Assembly (NCBI RefSeq): GCF_001294335.1 | Contig: NZ_LGKG01000001.1 | Coordinates: 434,001 to 498,000, forward strand | DNA: 64,000 nt | Origin: Streptomyces chattanoogensis | GTDB taxonomy: Bacteria > Actinomycetota > Actinomycetes > Streptomycetales > Streptomycetaceae | Direction: 5' to 3' | Part shown: positions 48,894 through 58,604 of the stretch, piece after piece | How positions within the stretch are numbered: position 1 is the first letter of the stretch | Layout: every line of letters begins with the position of its first letter | Made by a program: the position numbers and the translations under genes | Notes under the pieces: model-generated | Databases searched by the model: none | The model's input: only the letters and a program-made list of their open reading frames with translations | What the model was told of the DNA's origin: nothing

Positions 48894-49340
48894 TCTCCGC
48901 CCCTCGCGTGGTGGTCGGGGCAGAGGCGCCCTCGTACCCCCGTGAGAGTTATGAGGCTATCGGTGCGTTGACGGTTCCCGTTAATCGGGAGAGCGGAGAG
49001 AGACGCGGGCCCCCACAGTTCTTCCCCACCCCCCGACGGGGAGGCGACGGGCTGTAGTGGCGGAGCCGTGGAGGCCCGGCGCCGCTGCCGAACAGCCCCG
49101 CGCAGCGGCACCGCCCGCCGCAGGCGCAACGTCGAGAAGACACCACGGCGGGAAAGCCGGAAACGTGGGGCGCGGTCAAGCGCAGCGGAGGGGCGCAGCG
49201 CCGAGAGGGCTCCGCGGCGGGAGAGTCGACAACGTACGGCCCAGGCAAAGCGCAGCGGACCGGCCGCAGGCGAACCCGGAGCAACCCTCACGGCGGCAAA
49301 GCCGAAAACGTACGGCCAAAGCCCAGCGCAGCGCCACGCA
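48894..49340. other. Intergenic between the two ABC operons
   Basis: About 450 bases that hold the degenerate repeat described separately and probably the promoter of the first ABC operon close to 48894-48960, where the DNA is less GC-rich (GAGAGTTATGAGGC). Long open frames cross it on both strands without usable starts or codon bias. Confidence 0.5.
49101..49335. repeat. Degenerate tandem repeat of about 70 bp, three and a half copies
   Basis: Units begin with CGGCGGSAAAGCCGRAAACG-like sequence at 49146, 49215 and 49291 (69- and 76-bp periods), each followed by a segment containing AAGCGCAGCGGA, and a partial copy (GCGCAGCGGCACC..., from about 49101) precedes them. Copies differ at many positions. 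Similar GC-rich intergenic repeats are dispersed in Streptomyces genomes as far as I remember. No coding role is apparent. Confidence 0.65.
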
Positions 49341-50114
49341 TCACGCATCGCGTTTCTCGAGCACCACGAACCCGCCCGCCAGTGCCGCCAGCGTCCAGGC
49401 GATCATGATGCCCAGGCCGCCCCAGGGGCCGTACGGCACATCGTCGACGGCTCTCGGCACCACCTGCATGATCTTCTGGCCGGCCTGGTCGGGAAGGTAG
49501 CGGCCGATTTTCCGGGTGGCCGAGACATTGCCGAGGATGTTGGAGATGAGGAAGAAGAAGGGCATGAGGATGCCCAGCGAGAGCATGGGGCTGCGCAGCA
49601 TCGCGGCGACGCCCATGGAGAACAGCGCGATCAGGGTCATATAGAGGCCGCCGCCGATCACGGCGCGCAGGACTCCGGGATCCCCGATGTCCGCGCGGTG
49701 GTCGCCCAGGGCCGCCTGGCCCGCGAAGAACGTCGCGAAACTCGTCGCCAGGCCCACGACGAGGACCAGTGCGGTGGCCACCAGCAGCTTGCAGAACAGG
49801 AAGGTGGCGCGCTGCGGTACGGCGGCGAGCGAGGCCCGGATCATGCCGGTGCTGTACTCGTTGGAGACCACCAGGACACCGAAGACGATCATGGCGAGCT
49901 GGCCCAGCCCCATTCCGGCGAAGCTGATGTTGGTGGGGTCGAAGGCGAACCGGGCGTGGGCCGACATCGAGGCGAAGTCGGTTCTGGCCAGGGTGCAGAT
50001 CAGGACGCCCAGGGCGATGGTGACCACCACGGCCGTGCCCAGGGTCCACACCGTCGACCGTACCGATCTGATCTTGGTCCATTCCGAGCGCAGGACCTGC
50101 GGGACCACCGCCAT
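49341..50114 (-). CDS. ABC transporter permease (paralogue without tail)
   Basis: A 257-residue ABC-2 type permease that starts directly with the cytoplasmic LRSEWTKIRSVRSTVWTLG motif and has six membrane helices. It aligns along its whole length with the membrane part of the protein from 46465-47697 (for example the shared segments EYxTGMIR and GxGLYxxTLxLxxxxVxxxLR), showing gene duplication. AAAGGAAG lies before ATG 50114, four bases after the ATPase stop. Confidence 0.93.
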   Translation of the reverse strand: MAVVPQVLRSEWTKIRSVRSTVWTLGTAVVVTIALGVLICTLARTDFASMSAHARFAFDPTNISFAGMGLGQLAMIVFGVLVVSNEYSTGMIRASLAAVPQRATFLFCKLLVATALVLVVGLATSFATFFAGQAALGDHRADIGDPGVLRAVIGGGLYMTLIALFSMGVAAMLRSPMLSLGILMPFFFLISNILGNVSATRKIGRYLPDQAGQKIMQVVPRAVDDVPYGPWGGLGIMIAWTLAALAGGFVVLEKRDA

Positions 50115-50118
50115 CGGG

Positions 50119-51135
50119 TCAGCTTCCTTTCCTCTGCCGCCGGTGCGCGTCCCAGTCGGCGCCCCAGCCTTCGGGCTGCACCGGCGGGCCGGCCGGCGGC
50201 GGCCCCGGGGGCCGCACCGCCACCCGCCGGTCCTCGTGTGCGTGGTACTCCACGGACGCGGCGGTGAGCTGCATGAACGCCTCTTCCAGTGAGGCCTGCC
50301 GGGGGCTCAGCTCATGCAGGACGACCCGGCCGCGGGCGGCCATCTCGCCCAGCCGGGCGGCCGGTACGCCGTCGACCTCCAGCGAGCCGTCGCCGACGGC
50401 CACCGCAGTGATGCCCTCGGCATGCAGCAGGTCCCGCAGCTGCTCCTGCTCCGGGGAGCGCATCCGGACGTACGAGCGGGAGTTCTCCCGGATGAACGCG
50501 GCCATCGAGGTGTCCGCCATCAGACGGCCCTGGCCGATCACGATCAAATGGTCGGCCGTGAGCGCCATTTCGCTCATAAGGTGCGAGGAGACGAAAACGG
50601 TGCGGCCCTGCGCCGCGAGGTCCTTCATCAGATGGCGGATCCAGTGGATGCCCTCGGGGTCGAGGCCGTTGACCGGCTCGTCGAAGAGCAGCACCTGCGG
50701 GTCGCCGAGGAGCGCCGCGGCGATGCCCAGCCGCTGGCCCATGCCGAGCGAGAAGCCCTTGGTGCGCTTCTTGGCGACCGAGGTCAGGCCCACGGTGTCC
50801 AGCACCTCGTCGACCCGGGCGCGCGGGATGCCGTTGCTCTGTGCCAGGCACAGGAGATGGTGGTAGGCGCTCCGGCCGCCGTGTATCGCCTTCGCGTCCA
50901 GCAGCGCGCCGATGGACGTCAGCGGATTCCGCAGGCGGCGGTAGTGCCGGCCGTCGATACGGACCGTGCCCTCGGTCGGGTTGTCCAGATCGAGCATCAT
51001 CCGCATGGTCGTCGACTTGCCCGCGCCGTTGGGGCCGAGGAAGCCGGTGACGATGCCGGGCCGCACCGTGCAGGTGAGGTGGTCCACCGCCACCTTGTCG
51101 CCGTAGTGCTTGGTCAGACCCTGGAGCTCGATCAT
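50119..51135 (-). CDS. ABC transporter ATP-binding protein (paralogue)
   Basis: A 338-residue ATPase, with Walker A GPNGAGKSTT, signature SLGMGQRLG, Walker B LLFDEPVNGLDPEG and H-loop SSHLMSE. The region GLGMGQ to HLMSE is nearly identical to the ATPase at 47694-48893, as is the DNA (for example around 50671-50720 and 48425-48475), pointing to recent duplication or gene conversion. Its C-terminal tail is short (about 40 residues) and not Tyr-rich. ATG 51135 gives the same N terminus MIEL/MIEA as the paralogue; an upstream in-frame start is less likely. Confidence 0.93.
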   Translation of the reverse strand: MIELQGLTKHYGDKVAVDHLTCTVRPGIVTGFLGPNGAGKSTTMRMMLDLDNPTEGTVRIDGRHYRRLRNPLTSIGALLDAKAIHGGRSAYHHLLCLAQSNGIPRARVDEVLDTVGLTSVAKKRTKGFSLGMGQRLGIAAALLGDPQVLLFDEPVNGLDPEGIHWIRHLMKDLAAQGRTVFVSSHLMSEMALTADHLIVIGQGRLMADTSMAAFIRENSRSYVRMRSPEQEQLRDLLHAEGITAVAVGDGSLEVDGVPAARLGEMAARGRVVLHELSPRQASLEEAFMQLTAASVEYHAHEDRRVAVRPPGPPPAGPPVQPEGWGADWDAHRRQRKGS

Positions 51136-51197
51136 GTACAGCACGCTAAGGGCGCCCCAGGACCCCCGCCACCGGGGCACGCGCCCCCGTCACACGA

Positions 51198-51239
51198 CCG
51201 CGCCCCCGTTCCGCCGCCAGTGGCGGAACGGGGGCGCGG
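51198..51239 (-). terminator. Terminator of filP
   Basis: An 18-bp perfect stem: CCGCGCCCCCGTTCCGCC (51198-51215) pairs with GGCGGAACGGGGGCGCGG (51222-51239), loop of six bases, 20 bases after the filP stop on the minus strand. Confidence 0.88.
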
Positions 51240-51259
51240 AAAGCCGGCAGCGGGGCCGG

Positions 51260-52198
51260 TCAGCGGCTCTGCTGGGCGGGGACGCCGCGGGAGATGGGCT
51301 CCTCCTCGCCGGGGGCGCCGGCCGCGGCCACCGCCGCACCGGTCAGCGTCGCCAGCATCTCGCGGACGTTGGTCAGCTGCGCGTTGATGGAGTCGCGGCG
51401 GTTGGTGAGGGCCGCGAGCTCGCGCTCGGATTCGCTGCGGATACGGTCGGCCTTCGCGTTGGCGTCGGCGACGATGTCCTCGGCCTGGCGCTGGGCGGTC
51501 TCCACCGTCTGGCGGGCCCGGCGCTCGGCGTCCGTCCGCAGCTTCTCGGCCTCCAGGCGCAGCTGCTCGGCGCGGTGCTCGATCTCGGCCAGACGCTTCT
51601 CCGCCTTGGCCTGACGCGAGGCCAGGTCGCGCTCGGACTGCTCGCGGCGCTTGGCGAGGTTGGTCTCGAAGTCCGCCGCCGCCTGCGCGGCCTTGGCCCG
51701 GGTCTCCTCGAAGAGGGAGTCCGCCTCCTCGCGCTTGGACTGCGCGTCCTTCTGCGCCTCGGCCCGCAGCGAGGCAGCCTCGCCCTTGGCCTTGTCGACG
51801 ATCCGGGCGCCCTCGTCCTCCGCCTTCGCCTTGCGCTCGGCGGCGAACGACTCGGCGTCGTTACGGACCTGCTGGGCAGCCGACTCGGCCAGCTCGCGGT
51901 GCTGCTCGGCGGCCCGGCGGGCCTCCTCGCGCAGGTCCTTGGCCTCCTCCTCAGCGAGACGGAGGATCTTCTCGACGCGCGCACCGAGGCCTGCGTAGGA
52001 CGGTTCGGCGTCGTTGACCTGAGCCTGGGCGTTCTGCGTCTCGAGGTGCAGCTCCTCGATCCGCTTTTCCAGCGACGTGATGCGGGCCAGCGCACTGTCG
52101 CGGTCAGCGACGAGCTTGGTAATGCGGTCGTCCACCTGACCGCGGTCGTAACCACGCCGCACGAGCTCGAAGCCGAAGGGGGAGGAAGTGTCGCTCAT
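51260..52198 (-). CDS. filP: Intermediate-filament-like coiled-coil protein FilP
   Basis: Cytoskeletal protein (312 residues) that forms filaments near growing hyphal tips and stiffens them, working with DivIVA and Scy. A short N-terminal DivIVA-like start (FELVRRGYDRGQVDD, about 10-24) leads into nearly continuous Ala/Glu/Arg-rich coiled coil from about 28 to 280, and a short Ala/Gly tail. Its position directly after scy on the same strand, and the length near 310 residues, match the S. coelicolor gene as I know it. A -10 box lies 41 bases upstream. Confidence 0.95.
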   Translation of the reverse strand: MSDTSSPFGFELVRRGYDRGQVDDRITKLVADRDSALARITSLEKRIEELHLETQNAQAQVNDAEPSYAGLGARVEKILRLAEEEAKDLREEARRAAEQHRELAESAAQQVRNDAESFAAERKAKAEDEGARIVDKAKGEAASLRAEAQKDAQSKREEADSLFEETRAKAAQAAADFETNLAKRREQSERDLASRQAKAEKRLAEIEHRAEQLRLEAEKLRTDAERRARQTVETAQRQAEDIVADANAKADRIRSESERELAALTNRRDSINAQLTNVREMLATLTGAAVAAAGAPGEEEPISRGVPAQQSR

Positions 52199-52238
52199 GG
52201 GGTTCCTGTCGAAAGAGACCGGTGAGGTGATAAGGGGA

Positions 52239-52265
52239 ATCCTAGGGGTCTTAACGGCGTGTCAT
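52239..52265 (-). promoter_or_regulatory. Putative filP promoter
   Basis: On the minus strand ATGACA (52265-52260) and TAGGAT (52244-52239) resemble -35 and -10 boxes separated by 15 bases, shorter than the usual 17. TAGGAT is a very good -10 hexamer. Transcription would start about 33 bases before the filP ATG. Confidence 0.45.
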
Positions 52266-52312
52266 CGAGTCGTTGCACGTTTGGAATGGAGAATGACCCC
52301 TCATTCGAGTGG

Positions 52313-55300
52313 CTACCCTTCAGGCGGCTTGCCACTCGAACGAGTTGCGCCCGCTCCCGCGGACGCCTTGACGCCCCCCTTGCCCTCCGCGCCGCCCGCG
52401 GGCGCCTCGAAGGACTCCAATGCCACCAATACGTCCTGAACGCGGGAGATTTCGGCGTTGATGTCCTCCCGCCGGCGCACCAGGACCTCCAGCTCGCGCT
52501 TCCCCTCCTCCACGATCCGGGCGGCCTCGGCCTCCGCCTCGGCACGCAACCGCTCCGCGTTGCGCTCCGCCTCGGCCCGCTTGTTCTGAGCTTCCTTGAT
52601 CAGACCCTCGGCCTTCTTGACCGCCGAGATCCGGACCTTGCTCGCCTCGCTGTTCGCCTCCGACAGCAGCCGGTCGGCCTTCTCCTTGGCCTCCACCTGC
52701 TGCGCGGTGGCCTGCGCGATGAGCTTGTCGACCCGCTCGCCGGCGTTCTTCATCGCCTCCGCCGACTCCCGGCGGGCCCGGTCGTGCAGCTCCTCGACCT
52801 CGCCCTCGACCCGGACCCGCAGCTCCTCGGCACGGTCCCGGATGGCGGTGGAGTCCCCGCGGGCCTCCTCCAGCAGGGTGTTGGCGTCCGTGCGGGCCTT
52901 CTCCACCCGCGCGTTGCCCTCCGCCGTCGCCTCGGTGACGATCCGGTCGGCCTCCTTGCGGGCCGCCCCGACCATCGTGTCGGCCTGCTCCTCGGCGGCC
53001 GTGGCCGTCTTGAGCGCCTCCTCCTGGGCCTTGGCGATGAGCTGGTCGGCCTGCTCGGCGGCGTCCCCGCGGCGCTTGGCGGCGTCCTTGCGGGCCTCGT
53101 CCAGCAGCCGGTCCGACTCCTGCTGGGCCTCCGTGCGCAGCCGCTCCGCCTCGGCCTCGGCGTCCTCCTTGACCTTCGCGGACTCGTTACGGGTGCGATT
53201 GGCGTGCTCCTGCGCGGCGGTGACCGTTTCGGCCGCGTCCGTCCGCATCCGGTCCGCCTCCGCGGTGGCCGCGGCCAGCATCTCGTCCGCCTGCCGGCGG
53301 GCCTCGGCCCGGGTACGGTCCGCGTCCTGCTCGGCGGTGGCGGTGGTCTTCGCCGCCTCCGTGCGCAGCCGCTCGGCCTCCGTACCGGCCTCCGCGATCA
53401 GCTCGTCGGCCTGCTGCGCGGCGTCCGACCGCGTCTTGTTGGCCGCCTTGCGCGCCTCGTCGCCGGTCTTCTCGGCGTCCGCCCGCGCCGTCTCGAGCGC
53501 CTCGGCCGCCTCGGCCCGCAGCCGCTCCGCGGTCCGGGACGCCTCGGCGACCAGGGCCTGAGCCTGCTGCTCGCCCTCCGAGCGCAGCCGGTCGGCGGCC
53601 TGCCGGGCCTCCTGGACCATGCGGTTCGCGTCGTCCTGCGCCGAAGAGGTGAGCTCGGTGGCCTCGGTGACGATCCGTTCGGCCTCGGTACGGGCCTCCG
53701 TGATCAGCGCATCGGCCTGCCCGGCGGCGTCCGACCGCATACGGTTCGCGTCGTCCCGGGCCTCCGCGCGGGCCCGCGCCGCGTCCTGCTCGCCCGACGC
53801 CAGCGCGTCGGACGCCTCGGTACGCAGCTGCTGCGCCTTCGCCGTGGCGTCCCCGACCAGCTTCTCGGCCTGTGCGGTCGCCTCCGACAGCAGCCGGTCC
53901 GCCTGCTCCGCGGCCTCCGACCGCGCCGCATTGGCGTCCCGCCGCGCCTCGTCCACGACGCCGGCCGCTTCCGCACGCAGCCGCTCGGCCTCCTCGAAGG
54001 CCTCCGCCACCGTCCGCTCGGCCAGCGACTTCGCGGCCTCCGACGCCTCTTGCGCGTCCCGCCGCAACCGCGTCGCGTCCTCCGAGGCACGCTCGCGCTC
54101 GTCGTAGGCGTCCGTGCGGACCCGGTCCGCCTCCTCCTGCGCCTCGCTCTTGGTGCGCTCCGCGGCATGCTCGGCGGCCGACCGCAGCCCGGCGATCTCC
54201 TGCTCGGCCTGCTCGTGCAGATCCGCGACCGAGTCCCGTACCTGCTGTGCGGTCTGCTCGGCCGCCGCGACCAGCTCGCCCGCGCGCCGGTCGGCCTCCT
54301 CGACCAGCCGCTCGGCCTCCTCCTGCGCCTCGCTCACCCGCGTACGGGCCGACGCCAGCAGCTCCTCGGACTGTTCCCGCGCCGCGGTGCGCTCCTGGTG
54401 GGCCTCCTCGCGGGCCTCGCCCAGCAGCTGCTCGGCCTCCCGGCGCCGCCGCGCGGCCTCCTCCTGGGCCTCGGCCAGCGCCTGCGCCGCCTCCGTACCC
54501 GTGCGCTCCGCGGCGGCCGCCGCCTCCGCACGTACGCGGTCCGCGGTCTCCTGCGCCTCGGCCCGCAGCCGCTCCGCCTCGGCCGCCGCCTCGCTGCGCA
54601 GCCGTGCGGCCACCGTCTCGCTCTCGGCGCGCGCCGACGACGCGTCCGTGGCGGCCTCGGTGCGCAGCCGCTCGGCCTCCTCCTCGGCCTCCTGCTGCAG
54701 CGTCCGCCGGCGCTCGGCGGCCTCCGCCTTGAGCCGGGCCGCCTCCTCCTGGGTCTCCCGGCGCAGCCGCTCGGCCTCCGCGCGCGCCTCGCGCAGCTCC
54801 TCCTCGGCGGCGGTGACCCTGCTCTCGGCCTCGCTGCGCAGCCGGTCCAGCTCGGCCTGCGCCTCGGCCCGCTTCTCCTCGACGGCCCGCTCGGTCTCCG
54901 CGCGCAGCTCCTGGGCGCTCTCCTCGGCCGTCGTCGTCAGCGTCTCGGCGGCCTGGGTGCCCTCCAGCAGCAGCTGCTCGGCCTCCGCACGGGCGCGCTC
55001 CAGTGCCTCCTCGGCCTGTCGGCGCAGCGCCGAGGCCCGCTCGATGGCCTCGGTCCGTACCCGCTCGCTCTCCGCGACGGCACCCGAACGGGTCTCCTCC
55101 GCATCGGCCTTGGCCTTGCCCAGCAGATCCTCGGCGGACCCGGCCGCCTCCTCGATCTGCTGTACGGCCTCCCGGCGCGCCTCGCTGCGGATCCGCTCGC
55201 CCTCGGCGACCGCGTCCGCCCGCAGCTGCTCCGCCTCCCCGCGCAGCCGCCGTGCCTCCTCCTGGAGTTCGACGGTCTTGGCGCGGTACTCCTTGGTGTC

Positions 55301-56560
55301 GTCCTTCGCCGCGCCCTTGAGCTGCGCCGCGGTGTCATGCGCCTCTTCACGCAGCCGGTCCGCCTCGGACTCGGCGTCCTTGCGCAGCCGTTCGGCCTCC
55401 TCGGCGGCGGCCTTGGTGGTGGCCTTGGCGTCCTCCGACGCCTTGTTCAGCACCTCTTCGGCCGTACGCGCCGCCTTGGCCAGCTGCGCCGCGGAGTCCT
55501 CCGCGACCTTGGCCCGCGCGCTCTCCTGTGCCTCGGCGACCAGCCGCTCGGCCTCCGTGCGGGCGTCCGCGCGCAGTTGCTCGGCCTCGGCCTTGAGCGC
55601 CTCGGCCTCCTTGGTGGCCTCGCCGACCAGCCGCGCGATCTCCGCCTTCGCCGTACGGGTGCGCTGCTCGTTCTCCGACTCGGCGGCCGACAGCCGCTTG
55701 CCCGCGGTCTGCTGGGCCTCCTCGACCAGCTTCTCGGCCTCGGCGCGCGCCTCGCGCAGCGCCGTATCCGCTTCCTGGACCCGCGCCTCGGCGGCGCGTG
55801 TCAGCTCGGCCGCCTGACGGCGCGCCTCCTCCGACTCCGTGCCGGCCGAGGTCCGCAGCTGCTCGGCCTGATCGGTGGCCTCCTGGGCCTGGTTGGAGGC
55901 GGCGGTCAGGAGCCGCTCGGCGTCGGTGCGCGCCCGGCGCAGGATGGATTCGGCTTCGGTGCGGGCCTCTTCGGCCGCCGAGCCGAGCCGCTCGCGGGCC
56001 TGCTCGGCCAGCCGGTGCGCCTCGGCCCGTGCGGCGGCCAGCGCCTGCTCGGCCTCCGCCCGGGACTCCTCCATGAGGCGGCGGGCCTGCGACTCGGTGC
56101 GGGCCCGCAGCTGTTCGGCCCAGGCGACGTTCTCGTTGACATGCGACTCGACGGTCTGGCGGCGCTCGTTGAGCTCCTCGTCGAGCCGCTGCCTGCGGGT
56201 GACCGCCTCGGCGTGCAGCTCGGCCTCGAGCCGGGACTGCCGCTCGGCCTGCTCCTGGAGCAGCCGCTGGGTCTGCGCCCGCGCCTCGCGCAGCTCCCGC
56301 TCCGCGTCCGACCGCAGCTGGTCCGCCTGGATCTGCGCATTGCGCAGCAGCTGCTCGGCCTGATGGCTGACGTTGTCGTAGGCAGGGCGGGCCGCGAGGT
56401 TGCGGCGCGCCTCATGCAGCTTGGCGCGCAACACCTCGACCTGGTAGCCGAGGTCGTCGGCGTGCTGGACGGCCTTGTCCCGCTCGGTCTTCAGCCGCTC
56501 CATCTCGGCCTCGAACTGCGAGAGGTGGTCGTCAGCCTCGTAGCGGTCGTTGCCCCGCAC
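52313..56560 (-). CDS. scy: Polarised growth scaffold Scy
   Basis: A very long coiled-coil protein (1415 residues) that organises the tip-organising centre with DivIVA and FilP in Streptomyces hyphae. The N terminus (to about residue 60) is a heptad coiled coil; most of the rest is Ala/Glu/Arg/Lys-rich repeats of the form EAERLRxEAxxxAxRxRxEA with long-period units of 51 residues (right-handed hendecad-type coil). It is about 90 residues longer than the S. coelicolor protein as I recall. The start is GTG 56560. The repetitive DNA also opens a 1514-codon frame on the other strand, which is an artefact. Confidence 0.95.
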   Translation of the reverse strand: MRGNDRYEADDHLSQFEAEMERLKTERDKAVQHADDLGYQVEVLRAKLHEARRNLAARPAYDNVSHQAEQLLRNAQIQADQLRSDAERELREARAQTQRLLQEQAERQSRLEAELHAEAVTRRQRLDEELNERRQTVESHVNENVAWAEQLRARTESQARRLMEESRAEAEQALAAARAEAHRLAEQARERLGSAAEEARTEAESILRRARTDAERLLTAASNQAQEATDQAEQLRTSAGTESEEARRQAAELTRAAEARVQEADTALREARAEAEKLVEEAQQTAGKRLSAAESENEQRTRTAKAEIARLVGEATKEAEALKAEAEQLRADARTEAERLVAEAQESARAKVAEDSAAQLAKAARTAEEVLNKASEDAKATTKAAAEEAERLRKDAESEADRLREEAHDTAAQLKGAAKDDTKEYRAKTVELQEEARRLRGEAEQLRADAVAEGERIRSEARREAVQQIEEAAGSAEDLLGKAKADAEETRSGAVAESERVRTEAIERASALRRQAEEALERARAEAEQLLLEGTQAAETLTTTAEESAQELRAETERAVEEKRAEAQAELDRLRSEAESRVTAAEEELREARAEAERLRRETQEEAARLKAEAAERRRTLQQEAEEEAERLRTEAATDASSARAESETVAARLRSEAAAEAERLRAEAQETADRVRAEAAAAAERTGTEAAQALAEAQEEAARRRREAEQLLGEAREEAHQERTAAREQSEELLASARTRVSEAQEEAERLVEEADRRAGELVAAAEQTAQQVRDSVADLHEQAEQEIAGLRSAAEHAAERTKSEAQEEADRVRTDAYDERERASEDATRLRRDAQEASEAAKSLAERTVAEAFEEAERLRAEAAGVVDEARRDANAARSEAAEQADRLLSEATAQAEKLVGDATAKAQQLRTEASDALASGEQDAARARAEARDDANRMRSDAAGQADALITEARTEAERIVTEATELTSSAQDDANRMVQEARQAADRLRSEGEQQAQALVAEASRTAERLRAEAAEALETARADAEKTGDEARKAANKTRSDAAQQADELIAEAGTEAERLRTEAAKTTATAEQDADRTRAEARRQADEMLAAATAEADRMRTDAAETVTAAQEHANRTRNESAKVKEDAEAEAERLRTEAQQESDRLLDEARKDAAKRRGDAAEQADQLIAKAQEEALKTATAAEEQADTMVGAARKEADRIVTEATAEGNARVEKARTDANTLLEEARGDSTAIRDRAEELRVRVEGEVEELHDRARRESAEAMKNAGERVDKLIAQATAQQVEAKEKADRLLSEANSEASKVRISAVKKAEGLIKEAQNKRAEAERNAERLRAEAEAEAARIVEEGKRELEVLVRRREDINAEISRVQDVLVALESFEAPAGGAEGKGGVKASAGAGATRSSGKPPEG

Positions 56561-56768
56561 TGCGCGGTCCCATCCGTCCCCTGGTCATGGTGGCGGCCGG
56601 CTCCGTCCTGCGGATGCTCGTCCCGTACACGTCACGTCGTACCGGACTCGCGCCCATCGGAGCTGACCCTTCCGAAGAAATGGTGTCAGATCATCGGCAG
56701 AGTACGGGCCGGGCCCCACTCCCGTACCCCGGCCGAAGGTGCACTCTACCGGCCGGGGAAGGGGAAGG

Positions 56769-57209
56769 TCAGTGCTCCGTGGGAGAGGAGGGCGCCGCGG
56801 TGACGAGTTCGGTGAGCACTCCGTGGCAGTCCTTGGGGTGCAGGAAGGTGATCCGGGAGCCCATCGACCCGGTCCTGGGCTCCTCGTAGAGCACCCGCAC
56901 GCCCTTGTCCCGGATGTCGTCGGCGGCCCCGTCGACATCCGCCGTGCCGAAGGCGATGTGGTGCACCCCCTCACCGTTCTTCTTCAGCCACTTGCCCACC
57001 GCGGAGTCCTCGCGGGTCGGCTCCAGCAGCTGCAGATACGAGGCGCCGCCGTCGGAGGTCTCGTTGATTTTCAGCATCGCCTCCCGGACACCCTGTTCCT
57101 CGTTGACCTCGGAGTGGAACACCTCGAAGCCGTACGTGGCACGGTAGAACTCGACAGTCTTGTCGAGGTCGAAACAGGCGATCCCGATGTGGTCGATTCG
57201 CGTCAGCAT
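56769..57209 (-). CDS. mce: Methylmalonyl-CoA epimerase
   Basis: Interconverts (2S)- and (2R)-methylmalonyl-CoA for the B12-dependent mutase. The 146-residue protein is a vicinal-oxygen-chelate fold with the expected metal ligands: H7 in DHIGIA, Q60 in SYLQLLEP, H84 in GVHHIAFG and E134 in GVLTELV. ATG 57209 matches the usual N terminus MLTRIDHIG; the in-frame extension would cross the divergent thiolase promoter. It is divergent from the thiolase gene. Confidence 0.96.
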   Translation of the reverse strand: MLTRIDHIGIACFDLDKTVEFYRATYGFEVFHSEVNEEQGVREAMLKINETSDGGASYLQLLEPTREDSAVGKWLKKNGEGVHHIAFGTADVDGAADDIRDKGVRVLYEEPRTGSMGSRITFLHPKDCHGVLTELVTAAPSSPTEH

Positions 57210-57346
57210 GGCTCCAGTGCACCCCTCGCACGGCTGGTTACGCAACGTGCGCGCGATCACACCTGCTTCCCGGTGACCCCGGGCGTACCGCTCAGTACAT
57301 TGACGGGAACCCTCGTTAACTTCCCTGCAAAGGAAGGCCGGATCCC

Positions 57347-58561
57347 ATGTCTGCAACCAACGGCACCACCTCCGTCATCGTGGCGGGAGCGCGCACCCCC
57401 ATGGGCCGCCTCCTGGGCTCCCTCCGGACCTTCTCCGGCGCCGACCTGGGCGGTTTCGCCATCAAGGCGGCCCTGGACCGGGCCGGCATCGGCGGCGACC
57501 AGGTGCAGTACGTGATCATGGGCCAGGTGCTGCAGGCCGGTGCCGGGCAGATCCCCGCCCGCCAGGCCGCCGTCAAGGCCGGCATCCCGATGAACGTCCC
57601 CGCGCTCACCGTCAACAAGGTCTGCCTCTCCGGCCTCGATGCGATCGCCCTGGCCGACCAGCTGATCCGCGCCGGCGAGTTCGACGTCATCGTCGCGGGC
57701 GGCCAGGAGTCGATGACCAACGCGCCGCATCTGCTGCCGAAGTCCCGTGAGGGCTACAAGTACGGCGCCGTCGAGATGCTCGACGCGATGGCCCACGACG
57801 GCCTCACGGACTCCTTCGAGGGCATCGCCATGGGCGAGTCGACCGAGAAGCACAACACCCGCCTGGGCATCGCCCGTCCCGAGCAGGACGAGGTCGCCGC
57901 CCGCTCCCACCAGCGGGCCGCCGCCGCGCAGAAGAACGGCCTGTTCGCGGCCGAGATCACCCCCGTCGAGATCCCGCAGCGCAAGGGTGACCCGGTCCTC
58001 TTCAGCCAGGACGAGGGCATCCGCGGCGACACCACCGCCGAGTCACTCGGCAAGCTGCGCCCGGCCTTCGCCAAGGACGGCACGATCACCGCCGGCACCT
58101 CCTCGCAGATCTCCGACGGTGCGGCCGCGGTGGTCGTCATGAGCAAGGCCAAGGCCCAGGAGCTGGGCCTGGAGTGGATCGCCGAGATCGGCGCGCACGG
58201 CAACGTGGCCGGCCCGGACAACTCCCTCCAGTCGCAGCCGTCCAATGCCATCGGCCACGCCCTGAAGAAGGACGGCCTGTCCGTCGAGGATCTTGACCTG
58301 ATCGAGATCAACGAGGCCTTCGCCGCGGTCGCCGTGCAGTCAATGAAGGATCTCGGGGTGTCCCCGGAAAAGGTGAATGTCAACGGCGGTGCGATCGCCC
58401 TGGGGCACCCGATCGGCATGTCGGGCGCCCGCATCGTGCTCCACCTGGCGCTGGAGCTGCGTCGCCGGGGCGGCGGCGTGGGTGCCGCCGCGCTGTGCGG
58501 CGGCGGCGGGCAGGGCGATGCGCTGATCATCCGCGTACCGGGAAACAACTCGGGCAAGTAA
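57347..58561 (+). CDS. Acetyl-CoA C-acetyltransferase (thiolase)
   Basis: Condenses or cleaves acetoacetyl-CoA. The product (404 residues) has the thiolase active-site Cys C93 (NKVCLSGL), the [10 protein letters not shown] histidine motif near residue 355 and the second Cys in ALCGGGGQG near 385. AAGGAAGG precedes ATG 57347. It is followed by meaB after 43 bases, so they are probably cotranscribed. With the 3-hydroxybutyryl-CoA dehydrogenase gene it could feed the ethylmalonyl-CoA route. Confidence 0.95.
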   Translation: MSATNGTTSVIVAGARTPMGRLLGSLRTFSGADLGGFAIKAALDRAGIGGDQVQYVIMGQVLQAGAGQIPARQAAVKAGIPMNVPALTVNKVCLSGLDAIALADQLIRAGEFDVIVAGGQESMTNAPHLLPKSREGYKYGAVEMLDAMAHDGLTDSFEGIAMGESTEKHNTRLGIARPEQDEVAARSHQRAAAAQKNGLFAAEITPVEIPQRKGDPVLFSQDEGIRGDTTAESLGKLRPAFAKDGTITAGTSSQISDGAAAVVVMSKAKAQELGLEWIAEIGAHGNVAGPDNSLQSQPSNAIGHALKKDGLSVEDLDLIEINEAFAAVAVQSMKDLGVSPEKVNVNGGAIALGHPIGMSGARIVLHLALELRRRGGGVGAAALCGGGGQGDALIIRVPGNNSGK

Positions 58562-58604
58562 CCGCGAAACGCGTACGCGAGCGAGCCGAAGGAGACGGGC
58601 AGCG

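Noticed and set aside
48890..49348. Small genes in the repeat region between the ABC operons
   Set aside because: Frames on both strands are products of repeated GC-rich DNA; no ribosome site or codon bias supports them.
52259..56803. A 1514-codon plus-strand open frame opposite scy
   Set aside because: It is a mirror of the highly repetitive GC-rich coiled-coil gene; its product is Leu/Arg/Gly-rich repeats without domains, while the minus-strand frame is a recognisable coiled coil.
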